A program made the translations under genes and the position numbers. Below, one piece after another: positions 6,511 to 12,840 of a DNA stretch of 17,073 bases (position 1 is the stretch's first letter; every line of letters begins with the position of its first letter). A model generated the notes under the pieces. It made no database searches. It saw only the letters and a program-made list of their open reading frames with translations, and was not told the origin of the DNA. The stretch is taken from assembly GCA_016191795.1 (NCBI GenBank), contig JACPVK010000356.1, positions 1-17,073 on the forward strand. Reading direction: 5' to 3'. Source of the DNA: Gammaproteobacteria bacterium (GTDB lineage: Bacteria > Pseudomonadota > Gammaproteobacteria > SZUA-229).

Positions 6511-6534
6511 AATCATGGGGTCAGACTCCTTGAT
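6511..6534 (+). repeat. Right copy of 24-bp inverted repeat around the toxin-antitoxin pair
   Basis: AATCATGGGGTCAGACTC (6511-6528) pairs with 5633-5650 in inverted orientation. Just to its left, AAATCATGG is repeated three times at 11-13-base intervals (from 6486, 6497 and 6510), as if the end had been duplicated by slippage or repeated insertion. Confidence 0.85.
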
Positions 6535-6568
6535 CTCGATTTAACCTGTTTAGGATCACTCCTTAATA

Positions 6569-7165
6569 ATGGAAGACATAAAGAAAGTATTCATAGCAGA
6601 ACTACTGTCTAAACCTCCAGAACTAATGGCATCCATATGGATTATGGACCGTGTTCCATTTCTATTTGGCGAAGATAGAGAAAGTTATGCCAATTGGAGA
6701 TGCACTCTTGCAAGTGGCTTAGGAGTTGATCCTTCTTCTTTGGTAATTACAGGAAGCTGCGCCTTTGGGTTAAGCCTAAATCCTAATAAGAATTATCGAT
6801 TTTTCAACTCAGAATCTGATATCGATATTGCCGTAATTTCTGATTATCATTTCACTAGTGCATGGCGCGCACTTAGAAGCCTCGGTTCAGGAATACATGC
6901 ACTACCGCCAGTTACCAGAAATGCAGTACAAGAGCACGTTAAGAAATATATCTACTGGGGAACTGTTGCTACAGATCGAATCTTGCACATGCTACCTTTT
7001 GGGAGAGAATGGAACCAAGTTATCGATACAATGAAAAACACTCCACCAACGATTGGAAGAACAATCAAAGCCAGAATTTATCGGGACTTTGACAGCCTAC
7101 GTGCTTACCAAGTAAATAATTTAAAAAACCTACGCATAGCAGAAATTGAAAAGGGGATTCTTTAA
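6569..7165 (+). CDS. Nucleotidyltransferase-fold protein (pol-beta superfamily), partner of DUF262 gene
   Basis: A 198-residue protein with the nucleotidyltransferase signature: VITGSCAFG (GS at 62-63), a loop, then ESDIDIAVI with the two metal-binding Asp at 84 and 86. Spacing and sequence fit the pol-beta/MNT-like superfamily, whose members add AMP or other nucleotides to proteins, RNA or small molecules. A clear third carboxylate is not evident, so activity is not assured. The C-terminal half (RNAVQEHVKKYIYWGTVATD and onwards) is helical and unrecognised. The stop overlaps the next start as TAATG, so the two products are probably made together. Base composition is clearly more AT-rich than in the efflux genes, suggesting transfer. 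No strong ribosome site precedes ATG 6569. Confidence 0.75.
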   Translation: MEDIKKVFIAELLSKPPELMASIWIMDRVPFLFGEDRESYANWRCTLASGLGVDPSSLVITGSCAFGLSLNPNKNYRFFNSESDIDIAVISDYHFTSAWRALRSLGSGIHALPPVTRNAVQEHVKKYIYWGTVATDRILHMLPFGREWNQVIDTMKNTPPTIGRTIKARIYRDFDSLRAYQVNNLKNLRIAEIEKGIL

Positions 7166-8283
7166 TGTCCAGATTTCTTAATATGACAAATCGGACCGTG
7201 GTGTGGTTCAAGAAAGCTAATGACAATGGTGATCTCCAAATGAAACCACCTTTTCAAAGAAATCCCGTATGGATACATCCACAAAAGAGCTATTTAATAG
7301 ATAGCATATTGAATGGATTCCCAATCCCTGAAATATATATGCAAGAATTTGTCGATGAATCCGGTAATGAACAGCACATAATTATTGATGGCCAGCAAAG
7401 AATTCGTACATGCCTTGAATTTATTGAAGGCGGCTTTGAAATAAAGGAAGATGAATCACCAAGCTGGGGTAATATGAAATTTGAAGATTTATCACCAGAA
7501 GAAAAGAAAAAAGTTTTCGGCTATACCTTCATAGTAAGAGTTTTACCTGAAATGTCTGATGAGGATATACGCGGTATATTTCAGAGACTAAACAAAAATG
7601 TTGTTGCTCTCAACTCCCAGGAATTGCGGCAAGCCACATACTGGGGCCCATTCATCAGAACGATGCAAGATATTTCTAATTACAATTACTGGAGTACAAC
7701 AGGAATTTTTACGCCTCTCAACATTCGTCGAATGATGGATATTGAGTATATATCTGAACTCGCCATAGCTTTGCTACACGGCCATCAGAATAAAAAAGAA
7801 AGCCTTGATAAATATTATCAAGACTACGAAATAGAATTCGATGCGAAAGATGAACTAATCAATACCTTTCAAAAGGTATTATACGAGTTAGAGCAGCTAT
7901 ACCCAGATATAAAAAATGTCCGCTGGAGAAAAAAGACTGATTTTTATTCCTTATTCACCTTTCTTGCAACTAAAACTGCAAACATACCGCTTGACACACA
8001 ACAAAAGTCCGACCTTAGAGCAGTACTAGACACATTTGCAAATGAAGTAACACGCTTTCTTAGCTCTACAGAGGATCAGGAAGGCGCATTTTCTGAGGAT
8101 GCTCGTGAGTATGGCAGATCAATCCGGGCCTCCTCAGATATTGGTAATAGAAGAAGACGACATGTTGCACTAGAAAATATCACGCGAAATATTTTCAATC
8201 TACCAAATACGCCGCAATTATCAGGGAATATCACACCTATACAGGATGGATTATTTGACGAAACCAAAAACGATGACTCCTAA
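7165..8283 (+). CDS. DUF262-domain protein (GmrS/ParB-like fold), coupled to nucleotidyltransferase
   Basis: A 372-residue DUF262 protein. Diagnostic stretches are KPPFQRNPVW (27-36), SILNGFPIPEIYM (47-59), the core IIIDGQQRIRTCLEF with DGQQR at 75-79, and IFQRLNKNVVALNSQELRQA (about 133-153). In GmrSD-type enzymes and several anti-phage proteins this domain is an NTPase/nuclease half normally joined to a DUF1524 HNH half. No HNH motif is seen here; the C-terminus (from about 230) is helical and ends in an acidic tail (FDETKNDDS). An AAGGGG ribosome site (7151-7156) lies inside the upstream gene and the start overlaps its stop by one base. Together they look like a two-gene defence or modification-sensing unit; function is inferred. 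Confidence 0.85.
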   Translation: MSRFLNMTNRTVVWFKKANDNGDLQMKPPFQRNPVWIHPQKSYLIDSILNGFPIPEIYMQEFVDESGNEQHIIIDGQQRIRTCLEFIEGGFEIKEDESPSWGNMKFEDLSPEEKKKVFGYTFIVRVLPEMSDEDIRGIFQRLNKNVVALNSQELRQATYWGPFIRTMQDISNYNYWSTTGIFTPLNIRRMMDIEYISELAIALLHGHQNKKESLDKYYQDYEIEFDAKDELINTFQKVLYELEQLYPDIKNVRWRKKTDFYSLFTFLATKTANIPLDTQQKSDLRAVLDTFANEVTRFLSSTEDQEGAFSEDAREYGRSIRASSDIGNRRRRHVALENITRNIFNLPNTPQLSGNITPIQDGLFDETKNDDS

Positions 8284-8298
8284 AAGGTACAATTAAAA

Positions 8299-8342
8299 AA
8301 ATAATCGGTACCAGAGGGCATCAGATCAAGGTGTCAGACTCC
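8299..8342 (+). repeat. Composite repeat B between accessory genes
   Basis: The left half, AAATAATCGGTACCAGAG (8299-8316), is repeated exactly at 9412-9429. The right half, GGCATCAGATCAAGGTGTCAGACTCC (8317-8342), is repeated at 9277-9302 with two differences. The two halves are joined here but lie apart, in the opposite order, on the other side of the gene at 8418-9266. Confidence 0.8.
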
Positions 8343-8417
8343 TTGATTTTTGAAATTAATTAATAATTTTATTAATTCTACCTTGACTATAAATATTCAA
8401 AAATAAAGGGGAATTTA

Positions 8418-9266
8418 ATGTTTCACCTGCTCGTTTCATATTCAGGCTGGCCAGATGGAACAGGATCAATAGCTAACAGCCGTATCTACATCAAAGACGA
8501 TCAGGAGACGGGAAAATTATTTCTTAAAAAAGATGGGCAACTTGATTTTTCGAAGATAACTACGATTCCAGCACTTCTCGTAACTGAGACCGGAGGTAAT
8601 GGCCCTCAATTTGCACACGTCGCGTACATCACTGCGGTCACTCAAGGCCCGAAGGAAACGTCAATTCAGTATGCTGTTGATAACAGCATACGGCCAATTT
8701 CTAACAAAGATTTAGAAAAGTTTTCACCCCAACTAGGTCTATCAAAATTCACGCTAACACATACACATTGGGCAATTAACCAAGCAGATCTATTCAAGAT
8801 ATTGCTTATAAATCAGCAAAGAAGTCAAATCTCTCCAAATATTTTCAATATCGACTCCATTAACCAGCAAGAGGCAGACTTGGTCTCAGTAATGATGCCG
8901 TTCCAAGCGGAGTTCAACCCAGTTTACGCCGCGCTACAGGCAGCAACAATATCAGCTGGACTTAGACCAATTAGAGCCGATGACTTCTGGGAACATCACC
9001 TCGTAATACAAGATATCGTCAACCTAATTGTTAGGGCACGTATAGTTATTTGCGATTGCTCCGGTAGAAACCCAAATGTCTTTTATGAGGCAGGCATTGC
9101 CCACGCTCTCGGCAAAGAAGTCATATTGATTGCACAAACGGAGAATGATATTCCGTTTGATCTTCGCCACATTCGATACGTGAAGTACTTAAACAATAAA
9201 CAAGGCCTGTCCGCACTATCTGAGGCAGTACAGTCGAGAATACGTACAATAATAAGTTTAAGATAG
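8418..9266 (+). CDS. Protein with C-terminal nucleoside 2-deoxyribosyltransferase-like (TIR-like fold) domain
   Basis: A 282-residue protein. The C-terminal domain (about 155-245) opens with VSVMMPF (157-162), then ends in CDCSGRNPNVFYEAGIAHALGK (212-233) with a conserved Glu at 224, followed by the strand EVILIAQ. This is the signature of the nucleoside 2-deoxyribosyltransferase-like family, related in fold to TIR NAD-cleaving domains; Glu is the catalytic residue in characterised members. The N-terminal 130 residues (HLLVSYSGWPDGTGS; PALLVTETGGNGPQFAHV) are well formed but unrecognised and may be a sensor. An AAAGGGG ribosome site lies a few bases upstream. It is AT-rich and repeat-bounded. 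A role as a nucleotide- or NAD-consuming defence effector is plausible but inferred; a metabolic enzyme is the alternative. Confidence 0.75.
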   Translation: MFHLLVSYSGWPDGTGSIANSRIYIKDDQETGKLFLKKDGQLDFSKITTIPALLVTETGGNGPQFAHVAYITAVTQGPKETSIQYAVDNSIRPISNKDLEKFSPQLGLSKFTLTHTHWAINQADLFKILLINQQRSQISPNIFNIDSINQQEADLVSVMMPFQAEFNPVYAALQAATISAGLRPIRADDFWEHHLVIQDIVNLIVRARIVICDCSGRNPNVFYEAGIAHALGKEVILIAQTENDIPFDLRHIRYVKYLNNKQGLSALSEAVQSRIRTIISLR

Positions 9267-9276
9267 AAAATTCCGT

Positions 9277-9302
9277 GGCATAAGATCAAGGTATCAGACT
9301 CC
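9277..9302 (+). repeat. TCAGACTCC-type repeat, copy C
   Basis: GGCATAAGATCAAGGTATCA then GACTCC matches 8317-8342 at 24 of 26 positions. It begins 11 bases after the stop of the deoxyribosyltransferase-like gene. Confidence 0.8.
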
Positions 9303-9411
9303 ATGATTATCTTTTCTGTAAAATATTTTTGATTTATAAAACTAAACCAGTAGACTATAACAAATTAAAGCCACTGCCCTTTTATTCTTGTTTTTCACAC
9401 GAGATCTTTCG

Positions 9412-9429
9412 AAATAATCGGTACCAGAG
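9412..9429 (+). repeat. Second copy of AAATAATCGGTACCAGAG
   Basis: An exact 18-bp direct repeat of 8299-8316; the match extends to 22 bp with one mismatch (GGCA versus AGCA follows). Together with 8299-8316 it brackets the gene at 8418-9266. Confidence 0.8.
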
Positions 9430-9488
9430 AGCAATTGTTTATAATATTAGCGGTAATAATTCCCTGACACCGATTTTATTATAAAAGT

Positions 9489-9530
9489 GTCGCGGGCATG
9501 GCCCGCTCCCACAGGCTTATGTAAGTGCCA
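9489..9530 (+). repeat. Solo palindromic repeat with MITE-like right end
   Basis: GTCGCGGGCATGGCCCGCTC (from 9489) is the palindrome also found at 12464-12485. It is followed by TTATGTAAGTGCCAT, close to the right terminal repeat CTTAAGTAAGTGCCATTC of the element at 12105-12513. It looks like a decayed or solo right end; no matching left end was found upstream. Confidence 0.55.
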
Positions 9531-9597
9531 TCGTCACCGACCCTATTGATGCAGACTCGACTAAACAGCGTTAAACAATCACCATAAGGAAATCAGA

Positions 9598-10200
9598 ATG
9601 AATCATCTAAAATCATATGGAATACTCTTCACTGCTTTAATACTCACTTCCTGCGCATTAACACGTCCACAACTTCCCGAAGTTAACCTGCCTCCGGAAC
9701 GAATGCTAGAAACGGGTTATTCGTTTGTTCCGTTAAATGAAAAAGGCTGGATGATTGCCGGAAGGGATTCGCACCAGCTGGCATTGATGAAAAGCGGCAC
9801 GCATCCGGATGAAACATTTGCTGTCCAGGCAACTCCCTATAGATTGCCCGCATTCAAAACCAGCGAAGAGTTTATTAACCTGCTCAAAGCCGGGCAAGAT
9901 AAGGATACGAATTCACAACGTTTCAATATACTAAAATATGAAGTGACTGCTGACACAACGAAGACATCCTTCTGTGCCAGAACACACATGATGGCTGAAG
10001 ATCGCGGCGTTGTTAAAGGTCCTGAGAAATTGTCGATGATGATACTGGAAGCCATAACACTGACATGTGCGCACCCTAAAGACAACAGCATTGCCATCAA
10101 CCTGGTCTATTCACACCGTTATTACCCTGGACAAAGTGACCCTGCCTTTGTTGATAAGGCGTCGATTGTTTTAAACAGCCTTGAATTTTCAGATTTCTAG
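9598..10200 (+). CDS. Putative lipoprotein of unknown function
   Basis: A 200-residue protein beginning with a lipoprotein signal peptide: MNHLKSYGILFTALILTSCA, with lipobox LTSC and the lipidated Cys at position 19. After maturation it would be a periplasm-facing lipoprotein of about 180 residues; Leu at +2 does not give an inner-membrane retention signal, so the outer membrane is the more likely site. Two further Cys (in SFCARTH and LTCAHP) could form a disulfide. The body is mixed alpha/beta with no motif I recognise. An AAGGAA site (about 9586) precedes the ATG. The spacing from its neighbours suggests its own transcription unit. Confidence 0.8.
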   Translation: MNHLKSYGILFTALILTSCALTRPQLPEVNLPPERMLETGYSFVPLNEKGWMIAGRDSHQLALMKSGTHPDETFAVQATPYRLPAFKTSEEFINLLKAGQDKDTNSQRFNILKYEVTADTTKTSFCARTHMMAEDRGVVKGPEKLSMMILEAITLTCAHPKDNSIAINLVYSHRYYPGQSDPAFVDKASIVLNSLEFSDF

Positions 10201-10252
10201 ACCACAGCAAACCCTAACAAATGTCTGTAAAATACCCCATCGGAAGATCAAC

Positions 10253-10276
10253 AGGACCCGTGACTAACCAGGTCCT
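10253..10276. promoter_or_regulatory. Small hairpin upstream of the RadC-like gene
   Basis: AGGACC (10253-10258) and GGTCCT (10271-10276) form a six-base stem with a 12-base loop, ending 19 bases before the preferred start at 10296. No U-run follows, so it is not an obvious terminator; it may be a leader structure or chance. Confidence 0.3.
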
Positions 10277-10295
10277 CAAGAAAAGAAGAAAAACC

Positions 10296-10793
10296 ATGAG
10301 CGACAGTGAACAGCAACCCACCTACATCCGCGAAATCGAGCTGCGTTATCAAAAGCACGAGGTTAAGGCCGGCGCCCCGGTTAATGAGCCGCTCACCGAC
10401 CCGCGCAAGGTATTTGACTTATTTTCAGACATGCAGGACGAGGCCAAGGAAAAGCTCATTACCATCAGCCTGGATAACAAGCTCAAGCCCTTGTGTTTTG
10501 AAGTGATTGCCATTGGTTCAATTAACTCGGTGTATGCACGCCCGATTGAAGCCCTGCGTGCCGCCATACCCCTGAACCCTTACGGCATCATCCTGGTTCA
10601 CAACCACCCTTCCGGCGACCCTACCCCCAGTACCGGTGATGAGAATTTCACATCTAACCTGCTCATCAACACAACATCCCTTGGCCTGGAGTTTTGTGAC
10701 CACATCATCATCGGCCACGACACATATTTCAGCTTTGCCGAGCAAGGTGTTATGCAGCGATTAAAACTCAAGGTTGAGAAAAAGTTGCGCTAA
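10296..10793 (+). CDS. RadC-like JAB/MPN-domain protein, short form
   Basis: A 165-residue protein from ATG 10296 (MSDSEQQPTYIREIELRY). It carries the RadC JAB domain: KLITISLDNKLKPL, FEVIAIGSINSVYARPIEAL, the metal-site motif VHNHPSGDPTPSTGDE (His-x-His, then Asp), and a DHIIIG..YFSFAEQGVM ending. Chromosomal RadC proteins have about 225 residues with an N-terminal helix-hairpin-helix part; that part is missing, as in many phage- and island-borne homologues. Despite its name, the family has no proven repair function; a metalloprotease-like activity is suggested by the fold. The frame is open back to ATG 10221, but that extension is low in complexity and crosses a hairpin, so I chose 10296, which has a purine-rich AAGAAAAGAAG leader. 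Confidence 0.88.
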   Translation: MSDSEQQPTYIREIELRYQKHEVKAGAPVNEPLTDPRKVFDLFSDMQDEAKEKLITISLDNKLKPLCFEVIAIGSINSVYARPIEALRAAIPLNPYGIILVHNHPSGDPTPSTGDENFTSNLLINTTSLGLEFCDHIIIGHDTYFSFAEQGVMQRLKLKVEKKLR

Positions 10794-10832
10794 CATCTTT
10801 TAAAAAAGCAACTGGCCAGACCACTCAAGATC

Positions 10833-11198
10833 ATGAAACATATTATATCTATTACTACTGTTTGCATTTCGTTACTACTCAATGCGTGCGCTACAGCACC
10901 TATTGAAGATGTTCGGTCAGACGCCAGCATTCAAGCGACTTTTGAACGTGAAAAAGTAAAGATATACCGGATTTACCAAAAATCACTGCGTCAGGCACCG
11001 GATACAGAAACTAAAACCCTGTTCAAAATAACAATCGGCAAAGAAGGAAACGTTGTTGAAAGTTTAGTCATAAAATCTACATTGAACAATCAAGTCACAT
11101 CAGATATCAATGAAGTGATCAAAAAAATGGACTTTGGAAAAGTTCGCGAGGATAAAAATATTTTGATTTACTACCCGATTACATGGTATCCCAATTAA
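10833..11198 (+). CDS. Small lipoprotein with TonB-C/AgmX-like domain
   Basis: A 121-residue protein with a lipoprotein signal (MKHIISITTVCISLLLNAC, lipobox LNAC, Cys 19). The remainder (about 40-118) reads like the C-terminal fold shared by TonB and AgmX/PglI proteins: IYRIYQKSLRQAPD, KTLFKITIGKEGNVVESLVI, INEVIKKMDFGKV and a final YPITW. In TonB this fold contacts outer-membrane receptors, but TonB is anchored by an N-terminal membrane helix, not a lipid. Here a lipid anchor leads almost straight into the domain. It starts 39 bases after the RadC-like gene and may share its transcript. The domain call rests on pattern recognition only. Confidence 0.7.
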   Translation: MKHIISITTVCISLLLNACATAPIEDVRSDASIQATFEREKVKIYRIYQKSLRQAPDTETKTLFKITIGKEGNVVESLVIKSTLNNQVTSDINEVIKKMDFGKVREDKNILIYYPITWYPN

Positions 11199-11394
11199 CA
11201 GAACACCTGTTTTAAGAAATAACGTTATTTGACCATTACCACCTTTACCGTGATACAGTTATCCATACTCTGCATCAATTAAACGAGCAAGCGCATCTCT
11301 TTCTGCAGGGGTATCCCCATATCATGAGGAACAGGCCTTAATTTTTACATGTAAAATATATCCATGACCCAAAGTAACTCTGCAAGAGTAACTC

Positions 11395-12129
11395 ATGAAT
11401 TCAAAAAAACTCATAAAAATACTCCGAAGCCTTGGCGACCCGGTTATTGCCGAGCAATCCCAACGTTATTTTAAAACGGGTAAAGGTGAATATGGTGAAG
11501 GCGACCGGTTTCTGGGTATTCGAGTACCGGTACTCAGGGCGGAAGTTAAAAAACACCCATCCGTTCCACTCCACGAAATTCAGCAACTACTAACCTCGCT
11601 TTTTCACGAAATTCGATTGTTTGCGCTGTTACTGCTGGTACGTGAATTCTCAAAATCCAGTGATGAAGAAAAAACCGCTATTTACAAATTATACTTAAGC
11701 AATACGCAATACATTAACAACTGGGATTTGGTTGATAGCTCTGCACACCGCATTATTGGCGCATACCTTGAAGATAAGGATAAAAAGATACTTTACAAAC
11801 TGGCTAAGTCTGACAATCTTTGGGAACGGCGCATAGCTATCCTTTCCTGCTTTCATTTCATTGGCAACAATCAGTTTAAAGATGCACTCAAGTTAGCAAC
11901 ATTGTTAATGAACGACAAGGCAGACCTGATGCATAAAGCCATCGGATGGATGCTACGGGAGATTGGTAAACGCGACCTGGCCACAGAAGAAGCATTTTTA
12001 TTAAAACATCATTCGAATATGCCACGCACCATGCTGCGCTATGCCATTGAAAGATTTCCTGAACGCAAGAGAAAGGATTATATGAAAATCATGCGTCCAG
12101 ACTCGAATGGCACTTACTTAAGACTGTAA
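11395..12129 (+). CDS. AlkD-like DNA alkylation repair (HEAT-repeat) protein
   Basis: A 244-residue, wholly helical protein of the DNA_alkylation/AlkD family, base-excision glycosylases that remove positively charged N3/N7-alkylpurines without flipping the base. Family landmarks are all present: GVRVP-like LGIRVPVLR (40-48), FALLLLVREF (76-85), NNWDLVDSSAHRIIGAYL with W110 and D114, LWERRIAIL with R145/R146, HKAIGWMLREIGKR with W185, and MPRTMLRYAIERFPERKRK. W110, D114, R146 and W185 correspond well to the Trp-Asp-Arg-Trp set of B. cereus AlkD, so activity is likely. The last seven residues (GTYLRL region) and the stop are encoded by the terminal inverted repeat of a downstream non-coding element, so the natural C-terminus has probably been altered. 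Confidence 0.9.
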   Translation: MNSKKLIKILRSLGDPVIAEQSQRYFKTGKGEYGEGDRFLGIRVPVLRAEVKKHPSVPLHEIQQLLTSLFHEIRLFALLLLVREFSKSSDEEKTAIYKLYLSNTQYINNWDLVDSSAHRIIGAYLEDKDKKILYKLAKSDNLWERRIAILSCFHFIGNNQFKDALKLATLLMNDKADLMHKAIGWMLREIGKRDLATEEAFLLKHHSNMPRTMLRYAIERFPERKRKDYMKIMRPDSNGTYLRL

Positions 12130-12513
12130 GAACGGGCCATGCCCGTGACAAAACAATAAAAGAATGAGTCCGAAAATGAGCCGCTCCTCGGCAACCGCTC
12201 CATGCGTTGCTCTACCTCCTGCATCCATGCAGTCGTGCGCATCTCGACAACTGCTCCTGCGTTGTTCTCGGCAATTGCTCCTGCATTGCTCTACCACCTC
12301 CATCCATGGAGGCGTACCTTCCGCCATCCATGGCGGTCGCTGCGCTCGCGGCATTCGCACATCCATGTGCATCACGCTAATAAACGCAAATAAGGCAAAT
12401 GCTTTTGTTTTCATTAGCGTTTATTTGCGTTTATTTGCGGACTTCAGCTTTTGATCAAGCAGACACGGGCATGGCCCGCTCCTACACCACTTGTTCTTAA
12501 GTAAGTGCCATTC
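12105..12513. mobile_element. 409-bp non-coding MITE-like element with palindrome-rich interior
   Basis: GAATGGCACTTACTTAAGA (12105-12123) and its exact reverse complement (12495-12513) form the ends. They match the 18-bp ends of the element at 2323-2446 at 13 of 17 aligned positions. Just inside both ends are inverted copies of a palindromic GGGCCATGCCC repeat (12130-12149 and 12464-12485). The middle carries the CATCCATG palindromes and the 43-bp repeat shared with 4059-4101. CCAGACTC is found on both sides (12097-12104 and 12517-12524) but is offset by three bases on the right, so a target duplication is not clean. No transposase frame is present. Confidence 0.65.
12219..12370. repeat. Cluster of four CATCCATG-core palindromes with different complementary arms
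   Basis: The units are CTG-CATCCATG-CAG (12219-12232), CCTC-CATCCATG-GAGG (12297-12312), CCGC-CATCCATG-GCGG (12321-12336) and GCA-CATCCATG-TGC (12357-12370). The core is constant, while the arms change in a compensated way, so pairing, not sequence, is kept. Two more members lie at 4075-4088 (GCA arms) and 14211-14224 (CTG arms). The GCTCCTGC(G/A)TTG stretches between units (about 12254, 12278) form further short repeats. Confidence 0.8.
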
Positions 12514-12840
12514 CGGCCAGACTCCTTGAAATCATGATTCATAATGTGAGTCGATTCGCAGTACGCTAATTGTTAAACTGTTTTACTGTATCCCGCATCT
12601 GTTACCAGGTGTGCGTTTGTGATGCTGTAACTAATGCCACTGATAATTATTTACATTCACCACAAATGAAAGTTTATTATTTTCATATATTCGGCCAGCC
12701 AATACTCAATTGTGGCCATCGGGAACATTTCCTATATACAGTTTGTAAGGAGAGCCATAGTCTAGCCACGCTGTTTTGGGTATCCAGATTTTAGCGGATG
12801 CAAAATGCTATTTACTCAATCAAACATCGAGGGACATAAA
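12514..12840. other. Upstream region of the di-heme peroxidase gene
   Basis: This AT-rich interval holds a further GGCCAGACTCCTTGA repeat relic (about 12515-12530) and then no recognisable gene or repeat. The peroxidase promoter must lie in it; no convincing -35/-10 pair or regulator box could be fixed. The stretch TAAGGAGAGCC (about 12749) resembles a ribosome site but is not followed by a usable frame. Confidence 0.5.

Larger units (their letters stand above)
9267..9597. other. Repeat-bearing spacer after the accessory island
   Basis: There is no gene. It contains a second copy of the TCAGACTCC repeat (9277-9302), a second copy of AAATAATCGGTACCAGAG (9412-9429) and a solo palindromic repeat with an end-like sequence (9489-9530). 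The stretch 9303-9411 is AT-rich and shows nothing further. Confidence 0.7.

Noticed and set aside
6511..9429. Integron cassette array with attC sites
   Set aside because: The recurring repeats lack the GTTRRRY/RYYYAAC core sites and no integrase is present.
11240..11330. Possible minus-strand remnant reading GDTPAERDALARLIDAEYG then stop
   Set aside because: The stretch looks protein-like, but it is short, has no start or ribosome site and matches no family I can name.
12164..12454. Open frames of 63-98 codons on both strands of the repeat cluster
   Set aside because: They are translations of palindromic repeat DNA without ribosome sites or family features.
12640..12662. Fur-box-like TGATAATTATTTACATTC upstream of the peroxidase gene
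   Set aside because: Only about 12 of 19 positions agree with the consensus in an AT-rich area; this is within chance.
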